The position numbers were made by a program, and so were the translations under genes. DNA of 64,000 nt. It comes from Paenibacillus sp. 1_12 (lineage in GTDB: Bacteria > Bacillota > Bacilli > Paenibacillales > NBRC-103111). Every line of letters starts with the position of its first letter. The first letter of the stretch is position 1. Under the pieces are notes generated by a model. The model was given only the letters and a program-made list of their open reading frames with translations, had not been told where the DNA came from and made no database searches. This document shows positions 52,333 through 62,547 of the stretch, piece after piece. The stretch lies in NCBI RefSeq assembly GCF_900114475.1, contig NZ_FOTE01000017.1, positions 1-64,000 on the forward strand. The letters run 5' to 3'.

Positions 52333-52968
52333 ATGAATATCAAAGAATGGAAAATAGAGCTGCGGCGTCGGGCTGAGGCGCAAAGAAATGGCTTGACGCC
52401 CACCGAACGCAGCATCAAATCAGCACGTATTAATGAACTGATGCTTCGTCGTATCGATGAGGTACTCGAATCACGCGCCAAGCTGGGCCGCAAGCCTACG
52501 ATTTTCACTTATATGCCAATCAAATCCGAGGTAGATATAACCCCGATTATGGAGTCCTGCTGGTCCCAGCAGTATCGTGTGCTTATTCCCAAGGTGCAGC
52601 CAGAGCAAAAGCTGAAGCTGTACGAAATTCGTTCCTATTCCGATTTGGAGAAGGGCAAATATGGGATTCCGGAGCCGGCCGCGGATTCGCCACAACATTC
52701 TATTGATATTCGACATATTGATGTGGTACTTGTCCCAGGTTTGGCATTTGACTCCCATTTGGGACGGCTGGGCTATGGCGGCGGCTACTATGACCGTTTT
52801 ATGCAGCAATATGTTCGGTCTGGATATACGAAGCCTTACATTATTGCCGGTGCTTTTGACACCCAGATTATTCAGGAAGTCCCTATGGGTCTGTTTGATT
52901 TTCGCCTGGATGAGTTGATTACGGAAGCAAGAACGATTCGTGCACCCAAAACAACGAAATCAATTTAA
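52333..52968 (+). CDS. 5-formyltetrahydrofolate cyclo-ligase
   Basis: 211 residues. Turns 5-formyl-THF into 5,10-methenyl-THF with ATP, recycling folate. YMPIKSEVDITPIM is the family's second block, VPGLAFDSHLGRLGYGGGYY followed by DRFM is the signature near 140-164, and the N-terminal basic helix (ELRRRAEAQRNGLTP) matches. GGAGAGG is 9 bases before the ATG. A 17-base palindrome (AGTCAGGTGACCTGACT, 52974-52990) follows the stop without a T-tract. Confidence 0.88.
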   Translation: MNIKEWKIELRRRAEAQRNGLTPTERSIKSARINELMLRRIDEVLESRAKLGRKPTIFTYMPIKSEVDITPIMESCWSQQYRVLIPKVQPEQKLKLYEIRSYSDLEKGKYGIPEPAADSPQHSIDIRHIDVVLVPGLAFDSHLGRLGYGGGYYDRFMQQYVRSGYTKPYIIAGAFDTQIIQEVPMGLFDFRLDELITEARTIRAPKTTKSI

Positions 52969-53054
52969 AGCCCTAGTCAGGTGACCTGACTGATTATCTG
53001 TTAATATTTATCGTATTGCCTATACTTCATGCGAATCGAAAGGAGTCTTACCTT

Positions 53055-53549
53055 GTGACCGAGCCAATGCCGCTAACCCATTTTAATGAGCAGGGTCGAG
53101 CCCGGATGGTCGACATCTCAGACAAGCAGGAAACCAGCCGCACCGCAGTCGCACAGAGTACGGTTACGATGCAGCCATCTACGCTGGAGTTGATTAAACA
53201 AGGTAGGATTGGGAAGGGTGATGTTCTGGCGGTATCCCAGATCGCAGCGATTATGGCTGCCAAGAAAACATCCGACTGGATTCCTATGTGCCATCCCCTT
53301 TCATTGACGGGAGTAGATGTCCACTTTACGGATAATGGATTAAATGAACTATACATAGAAGTAAGCGTCAGGACAAAGGGGCTCACTGGTGTGGAAATGG
53401 AAGCATTGACCGCCGTCTCTGCCGCTGCACTCACCGTGTATGACATGTGCAAGGCAGCGGAAAAAGGAATGATTATCGGTCCTACGCTGCTGGTCAGCAA
53501 AACAGGTGGCAAAAGCGGCGATTTTCATAGAAATGACACTGATTCTTAA
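53055..53549 (+). CDS. moaC: Cyclic pyranopterin monophosphate synthase
   Basis: 164 residues. With MoaA it turns GTP into cyclic pyranopterin monophosphate, the first stage of molybdenum cofactor synthesis. [20 protein letters not shown] at the start, [14 protein letters not shown] with the catalytic His, [20 protein letters not shown] followed by CKA, and the end GGKSGDF all match MoaC. GTG 53055 is the start with AAAGGAG 10 bases upstream. First of a molybdenum-cofactor group; moaA, moaE and moaD are not in the window. Confidence 0.92.
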   Translation: MTEPMPLTHFNEQGRARMVDISDKQETSRTAVAQSTVTMQPSTLELIKQGRIGKGDVLAVSQIAAIMAAKKTSDWIPMCHPLSLTGVDVHFTDNGLNELYIEVSVRTKGLTGVEMEALTAVSAAALTVYDMCKAAEKGMIIGPTLLVSKTGGKSGDFHRNDTDS

Positions 53550-53590
53550 TATTTATACGTTACAATGGAGCCATGGGGAGGAGTAAGCTT

Positions 53591-54091
53591 ATGCGTTGGA
53601 AGGTGGCGATTTTGACCGCAAGCGACCGAGGTTTCCGAGGAGAGCGGGAAGATACGAGCGCCCAGGTTATTCGTGAGTTGATTGAAGAGGAGATCAATGG
53701 GGAAATCATTGAGTATCGGGTTGTACCGGATGAGAAAGATGAGATTATGGCTGCATTGATCGAAATGACCGATTATTTCAAGGCTGATCTGATTTTGACG
53801 ACAGGGGGGACCGGTCTTGCTGCACGCGATGTAACACCGGAAGCGACTCTCGCTGTTATTGATCGTCAAGCTCCAGGCTTTGCTGAAGCGATGCGTTTGA
53901 TTTCTATGCAAAAAAACCCCAAAGCGATGCTGTCCAGAGCGGTTTCCGGTCTGCGCGGTAGAACCCTGATTATTAACCTGCCAGGAAGTCCTAAGGGCGT
54001 CTCTGAAAATTTGGAGGCTATCATGGGCCAATTACCGCATGCGCTTGGCATTTTGACCGGACTTGTAGGGGATCATGGCAATGAAACCTGA
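53591..54091 (+). CDS. mogA: Molybdopterin adenylyltransferase-like protein (MogA/MoaB)
   Basis: 166 residues. Adenylylates molybdopterin before metal insertion. MRWKVAILTASDRGFRGERE starts the MPT-binding fold; TTGGTGLAARDVTPEAT near residues 73-89 is the family motif; LPGSPKGVSENLE closes the active site. Start ATG 53591 has GGGGAGGAG upstream. Its last 17 bases overlap the next gene, so the two are coupled. MogA and MoaB are hard to separate by sequence; MogA is preferred because a MoeA-like gene follows. Confidence 0.87.
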   Translation: MRWKVAILTASDRGFRGEREDTSAQVIRELIEEEINGEIIEYRVVPDEKDEIMAALIEMTDYFKADLILTTGGTGLAARDVTPEATLAVIDRQAPGFAEAMRLISMQKNPKAMLSRAVSGLRGRTLIINLPGSPKGVSENLEAIMGQLPHALGILTGLVGDHGNET

Positions 54092-55082
54092 AGCTATGCT
54101 GAGAGAAGTCAGAGTTGAAGAAGCTATTGGGAGTGTACTTGCACATGATTTAACGCAGATACTTCCAGGTCAGTTTAAAGGCCGCTTGTTTACAAAAGGT
54201 CATGTTGTCCGTCAGGAGGACATACCCGCTTTATTAAATATCGGTAAGGAGCATATCTACGTGCTGGATCTTCAGCCGGGGTGGCTGCATGAGGATGAAG
54301 CGGCACAGCGTATGGCGAAGGCTGTAGCAGGAGCGAATCTATCGTTGACTAATCCTCATGAGGGGAAAATCAATGTAAAGGCAGCGATTCATGGGCTGGC
54401 CAAAATCGACAAGGCTGCTGTTGATGCCATCAATGCCATCGATCAGATCGTGCTGGCCACGATTAAGACGAATACCGTTGTGAAGCCGGGCCAATCACTC
54501 AGCGGCACAAGGGTGATACCCCTTATTGTGGAACAATCCAAGGTTCAGCAGGTTGAAGCATTGGCGTCTGGATCATCACCAGTATTGGAAGTGAAGCCGT
54601 TTCGCCCTCTGCGTGTTGGATTGATTACGACCGGCAGCGAGGTCTTTAAAGGCCGTATTCAAGATAAATTTGGTCCTGTCGTCATCGAGAAAGTGGCTGC
54701 GCTCGGCTCTGAGGTTATCGAGCAGCGGCTGGCTCCTGATGAGAGCGACACGATTGTACGCGAGATCCGTTACTTTTTGGAGGAGCAGAAAGCCGATCTG
54801 ATTCTTGTAACTGGCGGGATGTCCGTTGATCCCGATGACCGGACGCCAGGAGCTATCAAGCAAGCCGGAGCAAGAATAGTCAGCTACGGAACCCCGATGC
54901 TTCCAGGCTCGATGCTGCTGATCGGTTATTTGGGCGAGGTACCGATTATGGGCCTGCCTGGTTGTGTGATGCATGATCCGTATACCTCTTTTGATGTGCT
55001 GCTGCCTCGTATATGTGCTGGAGAAACGATTGTCCGGGAAGACATTACTGAAATGGGCTATGGCGGGTTATACGGATGTTAG
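54075..55082 (+). CDS. MoeA-like molybdopterin-binding protein
   Basis: 335 residues, shorter than MoeA (about 400). The C-terminal MPT-binding domain is clear: PLRVGLITTGSEVF near 178 and ILVTGGMSVDPDDRTPGAIK near 240, and PIMGLPGCVMHDPYTSFDV near 292. The N-terminal part (AIGSVLAHDLTQILPGQFKG) resembles MoeA domain 1 but the rest of the MoeA N-terminal half is shortened. It may insert molybdenum or act as a related molybdopterin-binding protein. It overlaps mogA by 17 bases. ATG 54075 or 54081 could serve; the ribosome site fits 54081 slightly better. Confidence 0.8.
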   Translation: MAMKPEAMLREVRVEEAIGSVLAHDLTQILPGQFKGRLFTKGHVVRQEDIPALLNIGKEHIYVLDLQPGWLHEDEAAQRMAKAVAGANLSLTNPHEGKINVKAAIHGLAKIDKAAVDAINAIDQIVLATIKTNTVVKPGQSLSGTRVIPLIVEQSKVQQVEALASGSSPVLEVKPFRPLRVGLITTGSEVFKGRIQDKFGPVVIEKVAALGSEVIEQRLAPDESDTIVREIRYFLEEQKADLILVTGGMSVDPDDRTPGAIKQAGARIVSYGTPMLPGSMLLIGYLGEVPIMGLPGCVMHDPYTSFDVLLPRICAGETIVREDITEMGYGGLYGC

Positions 55083-55118
55083 TTGATCAAAGAAAATCAT
55101 GAAATGGAGCTGGACGAT

Positions 55119-55409
55119 TTGAGTATTACCCATATCCTGCTGATTGCAGTTGTCGCGTTGATTTTGTTTGGTCCGAACAAGCTGCCAGAGTTGGGTCGTG
55201 CCATTGGTAAAACGCTGCGTGATTTTAAAAACGGTGCAAACGATCTGATGAGTGCTGCCACTGAATCCGAGCCTGAAAAAGCACGGAAGGATATAACACC
55301 GCCCACCCAGCCGCCCGCTCCAGCATCTGCAAGCCAGCAGGAGTCTGTGGTACAGCCATCTCCACAAGCAAGCGAACAACAGAAGGACTCCCGAAGACTT
55401 CCGGAGTAA
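55119..55409 (+). CDS. tatA: Sec-independent translocase subunit TatA
   Basis: 96 residues from the TTG at 55119: one membrane helix (ITHILLIAVVALILFG), the hinge FGPNKLPELGRAIGKT, an amphipathic helix (LRDFKNGANDLMSAA) and a Pro/Gln/Ser-rich tail. TatA oligomers form the pore-like assembly for folded proteins. GGAG lies 9 bases before the TTG. An ATG at 55104 is an alternative start. It directly follows the molybdenum-cofactor genes. Confidence 0.88.
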   Translation: MSITHILLIAVVALILFGPNKLPELGRAIGKTLRDFKNGANDLMSAATESEPEKARKDITPPTQPPAPASASQQESVVQPSPQASEQQKDSRRLPE

Positions 55410-55448
55410 ACAGGAGTACCTACAACAACAAGTTAAAGTTGGTGAATC

Positions 55449-56210
55449 ATGACGAATAATGATGAAGGCATGTCCTTGGTCGAGCATCTTGGCGAGCTGC
55501 GCAAGCGCATTATTTGGGTGCTGCTCGTGTTAATAGTTGGTATGGTGATCGGCATCATTGTGGCACAGCCATTAATCCTTTATTTAAAAAATGTCCCTCC
55601 TGCTTCCGGGATTGCCTGGAACGCCTTCTCTCCTTGGGATTCCATCAAGCTGTATATGAATTTTGCATTGGTTACAGGTCTGATTGTCACATTGCCGTTC
55701 GCATTGTATCAAATATGGTCGTTTCTTAAACCGGGTTTGCGTATTGAAGAGCAGAAGGCTTCACTGATCTTTATCCCGCTTGCTTTTCTACTGTTTTTGA
55801 TCGGGTTGGCATTTGCCTATTTTGTCGTTTTCAAAATGGCATTTATTTTTACCTCGGAAATTTCTGAGCGTCTGGACATCAAGGAAACCTATGGGATCAC
55901 GCAATATTTTACGTTTATGTTCAATATTTTGCTTCCGATCGGGTTGATCTTTGAATTGCCGATTATCATTATGTTTCTTACCAAGCTGCGTATTCTCAAT
56001 CCAAAAAGACTTCACAAATTACGCCGTTATGCTTATATGATTCTGGTGATCGTTGCTGCGATGATCACGCCGCCGGATTTGATTTCCGCTGTGGTGGTAT
56101 CGCTGCCGATGATTTTGCTTTATGAGGTCAGTGTGTGGATGTCGGCTTCTATTTACCGCAAACAGCTGATCAAAGATCAGGAATGGGAAGAGGAATTTGG
56201 TCCCAAATAA
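55449..56210 (+). CDS. tatC: Sec-independent translocase subunit TatC
   Basis: 253 residues with six membrane helices. It recognises twin-arginine signal peptides. MSLVEHLGELRKRIIW at the N terminus holds the Tat-consensus E and LRxR; PWDSIKLYMNFALVTGLIVT and PFALYQIWSFLKPGL follow, the second part of the signal-binding site. The position after moaC-mogA-moeA-tatA suggests an exported molybdenum enzyme elsewhere, since such enzymes are typical Tat cargo. No tatB is needed in Bacillota. Confidence 0.92.
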   Translation: MTNNDEGMSLVEHLGELRKRIIWVLLVLIVGMVIGIIVAQPLILYLKNVPPASGIAWNAFSPWDSIKLYMNFALVTGLIVTLPFALYQIWSFLKPGLRIEEQKASLIFIPLAFLLFLIGLAFAYFVVFKMAFIFTSEISERLDIKETYGITQYFTFMFNILLPIGLIFELPIIIMFLTKLRILNPKRLHKLRRYAYMILVIVAAMITPPDLISAVVVSLPMILLYEVSVWMSASIYRKQLIKDQEWEEEFGPK

Positions 56211-56327
56211 TACCGCATTTACAGCTGGAATGAAGCTGCGAATGTGGTTTTTTTCTTTGATGAGCAGCCGTATAATAACATTCTCAATGGATACAATGAT
56301 GAAGTTGTGTAAATTATTTAAAAAAAC

Positions 56328-56356
56328 TTGCAAAATGTTACGAAACTGATTATCAT
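56328..56356 (+). promoter_or_regulatory. Promoter of groESL
   Basis: TTGCAA, 17-base spacer, TATCAT, ending 11 bases before the CIRCE operator. Confidence 0.75.
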
Positions 56357-56367
56357 AATAAGTGTTG

Positions 56368-56394
56368 TTAGCACTAAACATATTCGAGTGCTAA
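56368..56394 (+). promoter_or_regulatory. CIRCE operator (HrcA site)
   Basis: TTAGCACTA, 9 bases, GAGTGCTAA: one mismatch to the 9-9-9 CIRCE consensus. It lies in the 5' leader of groES, so HrcA represses groESL until heat stress. Confidence 0.93.
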
Positions 56395-56441
56395 CAGTAC
56401 CCTAAAACTCAGAACCATATTTCAAAGGAGGACATTTTCTC

Positions 56442-56723
56442 ATGATCAAACCGTTAGGTGATCGCGTAATTATTGAAGCCATTGCTAAAGAGGAAACAAC
56501 AGCAAGTGGAATCTTCTTGCCTGAAACTGCTAAGGAAAAACCGCAAGAAGGTCAAGTTGTAGCGGTAGGCAGTGGCGTACTGAAAGATGGAGAGCGTGTT
56601 GCGCTTGAAGTTAAAGAAGGCGACCGTATCATTTTCTCGAAATATGCAGGTACTGAAGTGAAATTCGAAGGACGCGAGCTTCTTATTTTGCGCGAAAGCG
56701 ACATTCTTGCCGTTATCGGGTAA
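56442..56723 (+). CDS. groES: Co-chaperonin GroES
   Basis: 93 residues, the heptameric lid of Gro[35 protein letters not shown] (mobile loop), and [20 protein letters not shown] match the family throughout. AAAGGAGG precedes the ATG. Under the CIRCE operator, followed by groEL after 175 bases. Confidence 0.96.
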   Translation: MIKPLGDRVIIEAIAKEETTASGIFLPETAKEKPQEGQVVAVGSGVLKDGERVALEVKEGDRIIFSKYAGTEVKFEGRELLILRESDILAVIG

Positions 56724-56814
56724 TTTAGCGAAGATCTCATATACTTAAGACCAACATCAGCTGCTAATGCGAATTTAGCCGGCTTTTACTTATAGCATCA
56801 GAATATATGCATGA

Positions 56815-58536
<1,722 letters not shown>

Positions 58537-58609
58537 GAAGCGACCCGACTGCTTTCATATTGCGACCGTGGCCTCTTCTAGGAAAGGTTCAAGGCTGCAA
58601 CTAACTTCA

Positions 58610-58657
58610 AAAGAGACCTTTTATGAGTTCAATGAACTTGTAGAAGGTCTCTTTTTT
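58610..58657 (+). terminator. Terminator of groESL
   Basis: AAGAGACCTT / AAGGTCTCTT stem with T6. Confidence 0.88.
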
Positions 58658-58781
58658 ATGGATTTATTTGTATGAAATTGTATTTTTATTATTAGGGTTC
58701 CCAATTCTGTTTGTTTGGTGCTAGACTGATGATAGTATGCATCTCCGGATGCAACAGTCAAAATACGGAGGGATGATCGTG

Positions 58782-59546
58782 ATGTATTTGCCATTGGAGC
58801 ATAAAGCAGCCATTGTGACCGGAGGTGCTAGCGGCATCGGATATAGTATCGTTAAAGGCTTGGCGCGTGCTGGTGCGAGCGTTATCATCGCTGATATGAA
58901 TGAACAAGGAGCTGAGGCTGCTGAGGCGCTGGTTCAGGAAGGATTGAACGTCACTTTCGTTCAGGGAGATATTACGTTATCCGCGGATGCACAACGAATT
59001 GCAAGCAAGGCAGTCGAGCATTTAGGAGGATTGGATATTCTCGTTAATAATGCGGGTATTTATCCGCGCAGCATGATGCAGGATACGACAGAAGAGTTGT
59101 GGGATAGGGTCATGTCGATCAATTTGAAGGGAGTCTTTTTGATGTGCCAGGCGGCAGTACCGTGGCTGAAGAAACGTGGGGGCGGTGCTATTATTAATAT
59201 GAGCTCAAGCCATGCGGCCATCGGATCACCCGAGCTATTCGCCTATGCGGTTTCCAAAGGAGGCATATCGACGTTAACCCGAAATTTGGCTGGTGCCCTT
59301 ACCAGAGACCGGATCCGTGTCAACGCTATTAATCCAGGCTGGGTGGCGACGGAACGGGAAATTGAGGTACGGGCCTTGGATGGGCAAACCTATGAGTGGT
59401 TGGTTGAGAGAGGTAAAATGCTACCGCTTGGCCGCTTGCAAACAGGTGAAGATTCGGCAGGAGTGGCAGTATTTCTGGCAAGCGATCATGCCAGCCAGAT
59501 TACCGGACAAATCATTCAAATAGATGGGGGCAATGAGGTATCATAG
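58782..59546 (+). CDS. Short-chain dehydrogenase/reductase
   Basis: 254-residue classical SDR. TGGASGIGYSIV binds NAD(P) near residue 14, NNAGIYPRSM near 89, catalytic Ser in MSSSHAA, YAVSKGG (Tyr and Lys) near 155, and NPGWVATE. Asp at the end of strand 2 (IIADMNEQG) favours NAD. ATG 58782 has GGAGGG 9 bases upstream. Substrate unknown; not the same subfamily as the kduD product. Monocistronic: terminator on either side. Confidence 0.82.
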   Translation: MYLPLEHKAAIVTGGASGIGYSIVKGLARAGASVIIADMNEQGAEAAEALVQEGLNVTFVQGDITLSADAQRIASKAVEHLGGLDILVNNAGIYPRSMMQDTTEELWDRVMSINLKGVFLMCQAAVPWLKKRGGGAIINMSSSHAAIGSPELFAYAVSKGGISTLTRNLAGALTRDRIRVNAINPGWVATEREIEVRALDGQTYEWLVERGKMLPLGRLQTGEDSAGVAVFLASDHASQITGQIIQIDGGNEVS

Positions 59547-59587
59547 GTATATGTTGAACGGAGTTTGAACCACGACCAGGATGACAA

Positions 59588-59644
59588 TAAATAAGCATCA
59601 CTACCCTATCGCCACATCGTGTAAGGGTGACTAGAAGCTTATTT
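59588..59644. terminator. Bidirectional terminator between SDR and the minus-strand pair
   Basis: AAATAAGC with inner TCACTACCCT/AGGGTGA and GCTTATTT. It serves the SDR gene (plus) and the chaperone-like gene (minus). Confidence 0.6.
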
Positions 59645-59710
59645 ACTGCGGTTTCGGGCTACATAAGGTTTATAGGGTTATTGAAGGCAGAGGGGCACGT
59701 GAGCCAGCTA

Positions 59711-60217
59711 TTAGGTGGCTGTGTGTTCCTCTGCCATATTTAGCAGCAGATCTGTAAATAAGTAAAGCTGATGAAGAACAAGCGCGTTTTGGCGGTCCAA
59801 GTGCTCAAGGGCCTGTGGGCTGCCGAGCCAGTCTCGGTGCAGGAGGGTGTTGTGTTTAAAATAAAGCACTCTCGTATCCGTAAACAGACCAAATCCGCCT
59901 AGGGGCAGTTGGATATTGATTTTCGCTGTTTCTGCCAGCAGTTTAGTATAGGTTGAGGGAGGGACATTGCTTCTCAGCACAGCAAATGTTTGCAATATGG
60001 CAATACCCTCCTGAGTGAACGATTCCATCCCTGGGAGGAAGCATAATTCCAGGTCAATTAGAGAAGGGCGTTCGCCGATTTCATCAAAGCGTACAATCAA
60101 GGAAGGATAGGGCGATTCCTTTGTTGGTTCAGCCCATTGGTTAAGAATGTCGAGCTTCAGGTAATATTGTTGAAATTGGCGGAGAAATGAATCCGTAAAT
60201 TCGAAAGCAGATGCCAT
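59711..60217 (-). CDS. Small chaperone-like protein paired with an injection-system-type cargo
   Basis: 168 residues, no signal peptide. AGGAGG is 11 bases before the ATG. The alternation of strands and helices (LIVRFDEIGERPSLIDLELC, INIQLPLGGFGLFTDTRVLY) resembles the small CesT/YbjN-type chaperones of secreted cargo, but the sequence match is not certain. It lies 72 bases downstream of the large cargo-like gene on the same strand, which is the usual place for a cognate chaperone. Specific function is inferred from context. Confidence 0.5.
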   Translation of the reverse strand: MASAFEFTDSFLRQFQQYYLKLDILNQWAEPTKESPYPSLIVRFDEIGERPSLIDLELCFLPGMESFTQEGIAILQTFAVLRSNVPPSTYTKLLAETAKINIQLPLGGFGLFTDTRVLYFKHNTLLHRDWLGSPQALEHLDRQNALVLHQLYLFTDLLLNMAEEHTAT

Positions 60218-60289
60218 AGGTTATACCTCCTTACATAGGCTGATCTTTGCGAAAACAGGCAAGCGATTATCACGAAAAGGTTAACGAAA

Positions 60290-62185
60290 TCAAGTATGCA
60301 GCTTTTTGGCGATCAAATCTTTGCCTGGTTTTTTCTTAAGTCGGTTGACCTCAAGTCCAATACCTTCAATAACTGACTTAGCCTCATCATCCTGACCGGC
60401 GACGCCACCTTCATAGAGCATTGACGCGAGATCGGTTACAAGCTGATTATAGCATTGTCCTACATTGTTGAAGCCATATGCTTCCAGAACACCTTGTCGT
60501 ACCTTTTCGCGGCTAAGTCCTGCATTTTCTGGTTTGGCCATCTCTTTATCAATGTTCAGAGCTTTGTCGACGAAGGTTTCCTTCCGTTTTGATTTTTTGT
60601 AAAATTTGACGATAGCCCCGATCCCACCGAGAATAGCAGCGGCTGCGAGCAGAATTGGACCGACTGGAGACAAAGCAGCTGCGATCATAACAGCGCCTCC
60701 TGCGATCATTAGCGCTCCTTTGGCGGCCGTTATGGCGCTTTTGGTCTTGTTAATAGCTTGGGTGGATCCGCCCAGATTGGCAGCAAGACCTAGATCCCCC
60801 TGATGTGGTTTAGTTTGATCGTTCTCATTCATACTACCTTGAGCTCCAAAACCTTTTTCAAGCTCTGCGAGTTTCTTCTGGTTTCTGCTGCTTTCTACGT
60901 AACCGGCAACTCCTCCAGCCAGGTAGGCTGCACCTCCTACAACGCCAGCCGCACCTGCAGCAGCGGTAGCCGTACCGCTAGCAGCCATGCCTCCTAACGT
61001 TCTGACACCATTAACGGTACCCGCGGTAAAACGAGTCAAATCAGCAGCGCCGCCTGAAGCCTCGGAGCCCAATACTTCTGCTTTTCCAGCTGCTGACAAG
61101 CTTGAATCATAGTTTTCAGAAGCATTATAAATTTGCGATACGGATGCAACTCCGCTCAGTACGCCAGCTGCCGGTGCTACTGCATTCGCCACCGAAAGAG
61201 CGCCTCCGGCACCTAGTGTATTGCTGAGCGCGGCCGTACCGGATACCCCGCTCGTAGCCCCTGAAGTACCGATGGCTGTATAGGCCGCATAGTCACGTGC
61301 CTGATCTGCATTGTAATTGGTAATGTTCTTGGCCTTGGCTTCACGGCTAATTTCTGAGAAACGGTCCCAGTCTATGGTTTTGGTAAAAATACCGGTGAGC
61401 ATCGTGCTTTTAACTTTATCTATACTGGGGGATCGCTCATTACCGCACATGACTTTGATAGCGGACATTTTTTCTCCTGCAGTCAGATCATCGAAATATC
61501 CGAATAATCCAGCCTTCTTTTCCTTCACTGCACGTTCCTTCAGCCACTTATATACCACATTATAGTTTTGATATGAGGTCAAATCCTTGGTGGGAGCAGG
61601 ACGGGCTGCTGGGGGAATGACTGCTGCAGAAGGTGCAGCCGTAGGTCCAGCAGTTGTTGGAGCGGCTGCACCGGCAGCTGGGGCAAGAGCAGGAGCAGCT
61701 TCAATCTGTGTGCTAGGAGCGGGTACAGAAGCAGGAGCCATAGCAGCTTCAGTTGGTGCACCAGCAGCAGGGACAGAAGCAGGAGCGGCTAAGATAGGTG
61801 CGCCAGCAGCAGGAGCAGCATGAGCTGCCCCAACCGGTGCTCCTGCTGCAGAATCTACAACCGCAGGGACATCAGCTGCCGGAGCAGCTATTGGATAACT
61901 AGCTGCAGCCTCGGCGGCTATTTCAGGTGCTTCCGCTGCAGCTGCACGTTGAATGGTCATCACGTTACCTGTACGGGGTGAAGCTGAAAACATACGTTGT
62001 ATAGCCTGATTCCCTACAGTGCGCTGCATATGTATAATGTTTTCCTTGGACAAACCATGAGCTCGAGAATGAATGGCACTACCCTGCATCGTGGCATTCA
62101 TGAATGGTTGCTGTTGAATAGGTAAAGCTTGATTCGTTGAGGGGCTTTTTATAGCCTTATTTTTGACATTGGATTGTTCAAGCAT
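60290..62185 (-). CDS. Candidate contractile-injection-system cargo (effector) protein
   Basis: 631 residues. ATG 62185 has GAGGAGG 6 bases upstream. Residues 53-66 (MQRTVGNQAIQRMF) are the short QRxxGNQAxxR motif that marks N termini of extracellular contractile injection system (eCIS) cargo and DUF4157-type proteins. Residues 81-200 are an Ala/Pro-rich linker with PAAGAP repeats. A folded segment follows (DLTSYQNYNVVYKWLKERAV), then two long Gly/Ala hydrophobic segments near 400-430 and 483-528, the second followed by KFYKKSKRK. This layout suggests a pore-forming or membrane-active toxin held soluble before delivery. No sheath, tube, baseplate or ATPase gene is in the window, so delivery in trans is implied. 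Confidence 0.6.
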   Translation of the reverse strand: MLEQSNVKNKAIKSPSTNQALPIQQQPFMNATMQGSAIHSRAHGLSKENIIHMQRTVGNQAIQRMFSASPRTGNVMTIQRAAAAEAPEIAAEAAASYPIAAPAADVPAVVDSAAGAPVGAAHAAPAAGAPILAAPASVPAAGAPTEAAMAPASVPAPSTQIEAAPALAPAAGAAAPTTAGPTAAPSAAVIPPAARPAPTKDLTSYQNYNVVYKWLKERAVKEKKAGLFGYFDDLTAGEKMSAIKVMCGNERSPSIDKVKSTMLTGIFTKTIDWDRFSEISREAKAKNITNYNADQARDYAAYTAIGTSGATSGVSGTAALSNTLGAGGALSVANAVAPAAGVLSGVASVSQIYNASENYDSSLSAAGKAEVLGSEASGGAADLTRFTAGTVNGVRTLGGMAASGTATAAAGAAGVVGGAAYLAGGVAGYVESSRNQKKLAELEKGFGAQGSMNENDQTKPHQGDLGLAANLGGSTQAINKTKSAITAAKGALMIAGGAVMIAAALSPVGPILLAAAAILGGIGAIVKFYKKSKRKETFVDKALNIDKEMAKPENAGLSREKVRQGVLEAYGFNNVGQCYNQLVTDLASMLYEGGVAGQDDEAKSVIEGIGLEVNRLKKKPGKDLIAKKLHT

Positions 62186-62386
62186 CAGAATCCTCCTCAA
62201 AAAAAGTCTATCTTTATGATAGCATATTATTGGAAGTAAAATACTTTATTACTATTAAATATATAGGTTTTTAAAAAGTAAGAAAGATAAAGATAGGGTA
62301 CTCAGGAGGATCATAGCGTTTGTATGCGGCAGTGTCGAAAGCGATCCAAGGATAAAGTAATGTTTTGAAAGCTAGGGTGCAGTTAT

Positions 62387-62493
62387 AAAAAAAGCTGCTT
62401 CGATACATATATGAAATGTGACCTGATCAGCCGATACTTTGTAATAAGTATCTTACTTCAGGTTTAAATTAGGTTCAGGTTCTGGCAGCTTTT
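62387..62493. terminator. Nested 107-base hairpin, bidirectional terminator-like
   Basis: Outer arms AAAAAAAGCTGC/GGCAGCTTTTTT, middle ACCTGA/TCAGGT, inner GATACTT/AAGTATC. T-tracts follow on both strands. It lies between two minus-strand genes, upstream of the cargo-like gene. Confidence 0.6.
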
Positions 62494-62504
62494 TTAAGCA
62501 TGCA

Positions 62505-62535
62505 AAAAAGACCCGATACCGAAGTATCGAGTCCC
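62505..62535 (-). terminator. Terminator of the SLH-protein gene
   Basis: On the minus strand GACTCGATAC, TTCG loop, GTATCGGGTC, then T6: a stable tetraloop hairpin 13 bases after the stop. Confidence 0.88.
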
Positions 62536-62547
62536 AGTTGTTTAAAA

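Noticed and set aside
52974-52990. Palindrome after the folate cyclo-ligase gene as a terminator
   Set aside because: No T-tract follows; at most a weak stop or protein site.
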